This document shows positions 5,767 to 6,479 of a stretch of 6,479 nt of DNA, in pieces. The stretch lies in NCBI GenBank assembly GCA_949093475.1, contig CARXAY010000076.1:1-6479 (forward strand), read 5' to 3'. How positions within the stretch are numbered: position 1 is the stretch's first letter; the number at the start of each line of letters is the position of its first letter. The DNA is from an uncultured Oscillospiraceae bacterium (lineage in GTDB: Bacteria; Bacillota; Clostridia; Oscillospirales; Oscillospiraceae). The notes beneath the pieces were generated by a model that saw only the letters and a program-made list of their open reading frames with translations, made no database searches and was not told the DNA's origin. The translations under genes and the position numbers were made by a program.

Positions 5767-5778
5767 CAGGAAAGGCAA
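5750..5778 (-). promoter_or_regulatory. sigma-A type promoter of parA
   Basis: On the minus strand, -35 TTGCCT (5778-5773, 4 of 6 to TTGACA) and -10 TATAAT (5755-5750, perfect) are separated by exactly 17 bases. Transcription would begin near 5743, giving a leader of about 40 bases before the parA ATG. A consensus parS lies about 12 bases upstream of the -35, so ParB loading and spreading could modulate the promoter. Confidence 0.7.
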
Positions 5779-5790
5779 GAACTATTTTTC

Positions 5791-5806
5791 TGTTCCACGT
5801 GAAACA
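5791..5806. other. parS centromere site upstream of parA
   Basis: TGTTCCACGTGAAACA fits the degenerate Bacillus parS consensus TGTTNCACGTGAAACA at every defined base and differs from the perfect palindrome only at position 5. It lies in the noncoding gap between noc and parA, so no coding constraint explains it. It should be a loading site for the ParB encoded 1 kb away. Confidence 0.9.
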
Positions 5807-5835
5807 TTGCCACCATCTACGGCAACCCAAACGAT

Positions 5836-5860
5836 GCTTCGACAGCACAGCTGTCGAAGC
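5836..5860. repeat. perfect 11-bp hairpin between noc and parA
   Basis: GCTTCGACAGC (5836-5846) and GCTGTCGAAGC (5850-5860) form a perfect stem around the 3-base loop ACA. It begins 6 bases past the noc stop. No T-run follows on either strand, so it is not a standard intrinsic terminator by itself. It may protect the noc mRNA end or be a protein site. Confidence 0.6.
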
Positions 5861-5866
5861 TCGGGG

Positions 5867-6479
5867 CTAAAAACCCGCCACCGGCGGGTTTTTCAAACGC
5901 CCCGACGTGGAACACTTGGGCAGGGTGATGGTCAGGGTGATCTCTCCCTCTGTCTCCGAACGCTCGCATTTGGCGGGAATCCCCGCCGATTGCACTAACT
6001 TCAGGTTTTTGGTCAAAGAGTTGAGGAACAGCCGCACGTCCCGGAGGATGACCTTGGGCTTGGAGGACTTTTGCCCGGCGGGGGAGAGGAGCTTTTCCAC
6101 CAAGGTCTCGGTGGCGGCGACGGTGAGACCGCCGTTCACCACGGCGCGGGCCGCGGCAAGCTGGGCGGCGTCGTCGGGGAGACGAAGGAGAGCCCGGGCG
6201 TGGCGCTCCCCAAACCCGCCGGAGCGCAAAAGAGTGAGGGCGTCGGGGCAAAGGTGGAGAAGGCGCAGCTTGTTGGCGATGGCGGACTGGCTTTTGCCCA
6301 GACGGCGGGCGGCATCCTCCTGCGTCAGGCGGTAAGTGGAGATGAGCTGGGAGAGGGCCAGCGCCTCCTCCAAAAAGTCCAAGTCCCGCCGCTGGAGGTT
6401 TTCCACCAGCGCCAGCAGGGAGGACTCCTCCTGATCCACTTGGGCCACCAGACAGGGCACGGTGTCCAACCCCGCCAGC
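5867..6479 (-). CDS. noc: nucleoid occlusion protein Noc-like ParB paralogue, 5' end beyond window
   Basis: This is a second ParB-family protein beside parA-parB. About 203 residues are visible; the N-terminal CTP-binding part with GERR lies outside the window, and the frame is open to the edge (the first visible residues, LAGLDTVPC, align with AGLSEVPV of ParB). Visible landmarks are ENLQRRDLDFLEEALAL, the HTH LTQEDAARRLGKSQSAIANK, and a C-terminal domain with ILRDVRLFLNSLTKNLKLVQSAGIP in outline, followed by ITLTITLPK. That C-terminal pattern and the place directly before soj-spo0J fit Noc, which binds specific DNA sites and blocks division over the nucleoid in Firmicutes. The membrane-binding N-terminal helix that would prove Noc function cannot be seen, so a second ParB is the alternative. 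The stop TAG lies within a hairpin. Confidence 0.82.
   Translation of the reverse strand, partial: LAGLDTVPCLVAQVDQEESSLLALVENLQRRDLDFLEEALALSQLISTYRLTQEDAARRLGKSQSAIANKLRLLHLCPDALTLLRSGGFGERHARALLRLPDDAAQLAAARAVVNGGLTVAATETLVEKLLSPAGQKSSKPKVILRDVRLFLNSLTKNLKLVQSAGIPAKCERSETEGEITLTITLPKCSTSGRLKNPPVAGF
5869..5893. terminator. bidirectional intrinsic terminator overlapping the noc stop codon
   Basis: AAAAACCCGCC (5869-5879) and GGCGGGTTTTT (5883-5893) form a perfect 11-bp inverted repeat with loop ACC. Read on the minus strand, the GC-rich stem ends in TTTTT running into the TAG stop of noc; read on the plus strand it also ends in TTTTT. It supplies the last noc codons (KNPPVAGF), so terminator and coding end are superposed. 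It separates noc from parA transcription. Confidence 0.8.

Noticed and set aside
5905..5914. ACGTGGAACA, a parS half-site in the noc 3' end.
   Set aside because: The other six positions of the 16-mer do not match at all, and it is explained by coding sequence.

Overview
This 6.5 kb window is GC-rich, gene-dense and carries genes on the minus strand only. The genes point to a Gram-positive clostridial bacterium: Noc, Soj (ParA) and Spo0J (ParB) lie side by side and parS-type sites are present. High GC, GTG starts and the parB-to-serS layout suggest a gut Oscillospiraceae-like organism (Oscillibacter/Flavonifractor type). That genus-level guess is inference. The region should lie near the chromosome origin, because parS and par genes cluster there, but I see no cluster of DnaA boxes inside the window.

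Layout in the direction of transcription (right to left). (1) A Noc-like second ParB-family gene enters from the right edge without its 5' end. It stops on a hairpin that looks like a bidirectional intrinsic terminator. (2) A 164-base control region follows (5703-5866). It holds a second perfect hairpin, a consensus parS site and a sigma-A type promoter whose -10 TATAAT sits at the centre of a 30-base dyad. (3) parA/soj comes next, with a near-perfect parS-like site built into its last codons. (4) A 136-base gap packed with consecutive short hairpins separates parA from parB/spo0J. (5) From parB onward eight genes are tightly packed: a GTG-started membrane-anchored coiled-coil protein overlapping the parB stop, serS, an exported protein of unknown function, a small XRE-type DNA-binding protein, mscL, a 57-residue single-span membrane protein, and rsmG running off the left edge. 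Three junctions are 4-base stop/start overlaps, and no terminator was seen between parB and the left edge, so much of this may be one transcript.

The segregation genes form a coherent unit. ParB (a CTP-dependent clamp in this family) loads at parS, ParA ATPase acts on it, and Noc uses a related site to protect the nucleoid from division. The downstream genes cover tRNA charging, osmotic safety and 16S rRNA methylation, mixed with three unrecognised genes and a small regulator. No gene-free stretch exceeds 300 bases. No tRNA, rRNA, CRISPR array or insertion sequence was seen. The most interesting parts are the control signals around parA and the unrecognised genes tied to parB, mscL and rsmG.
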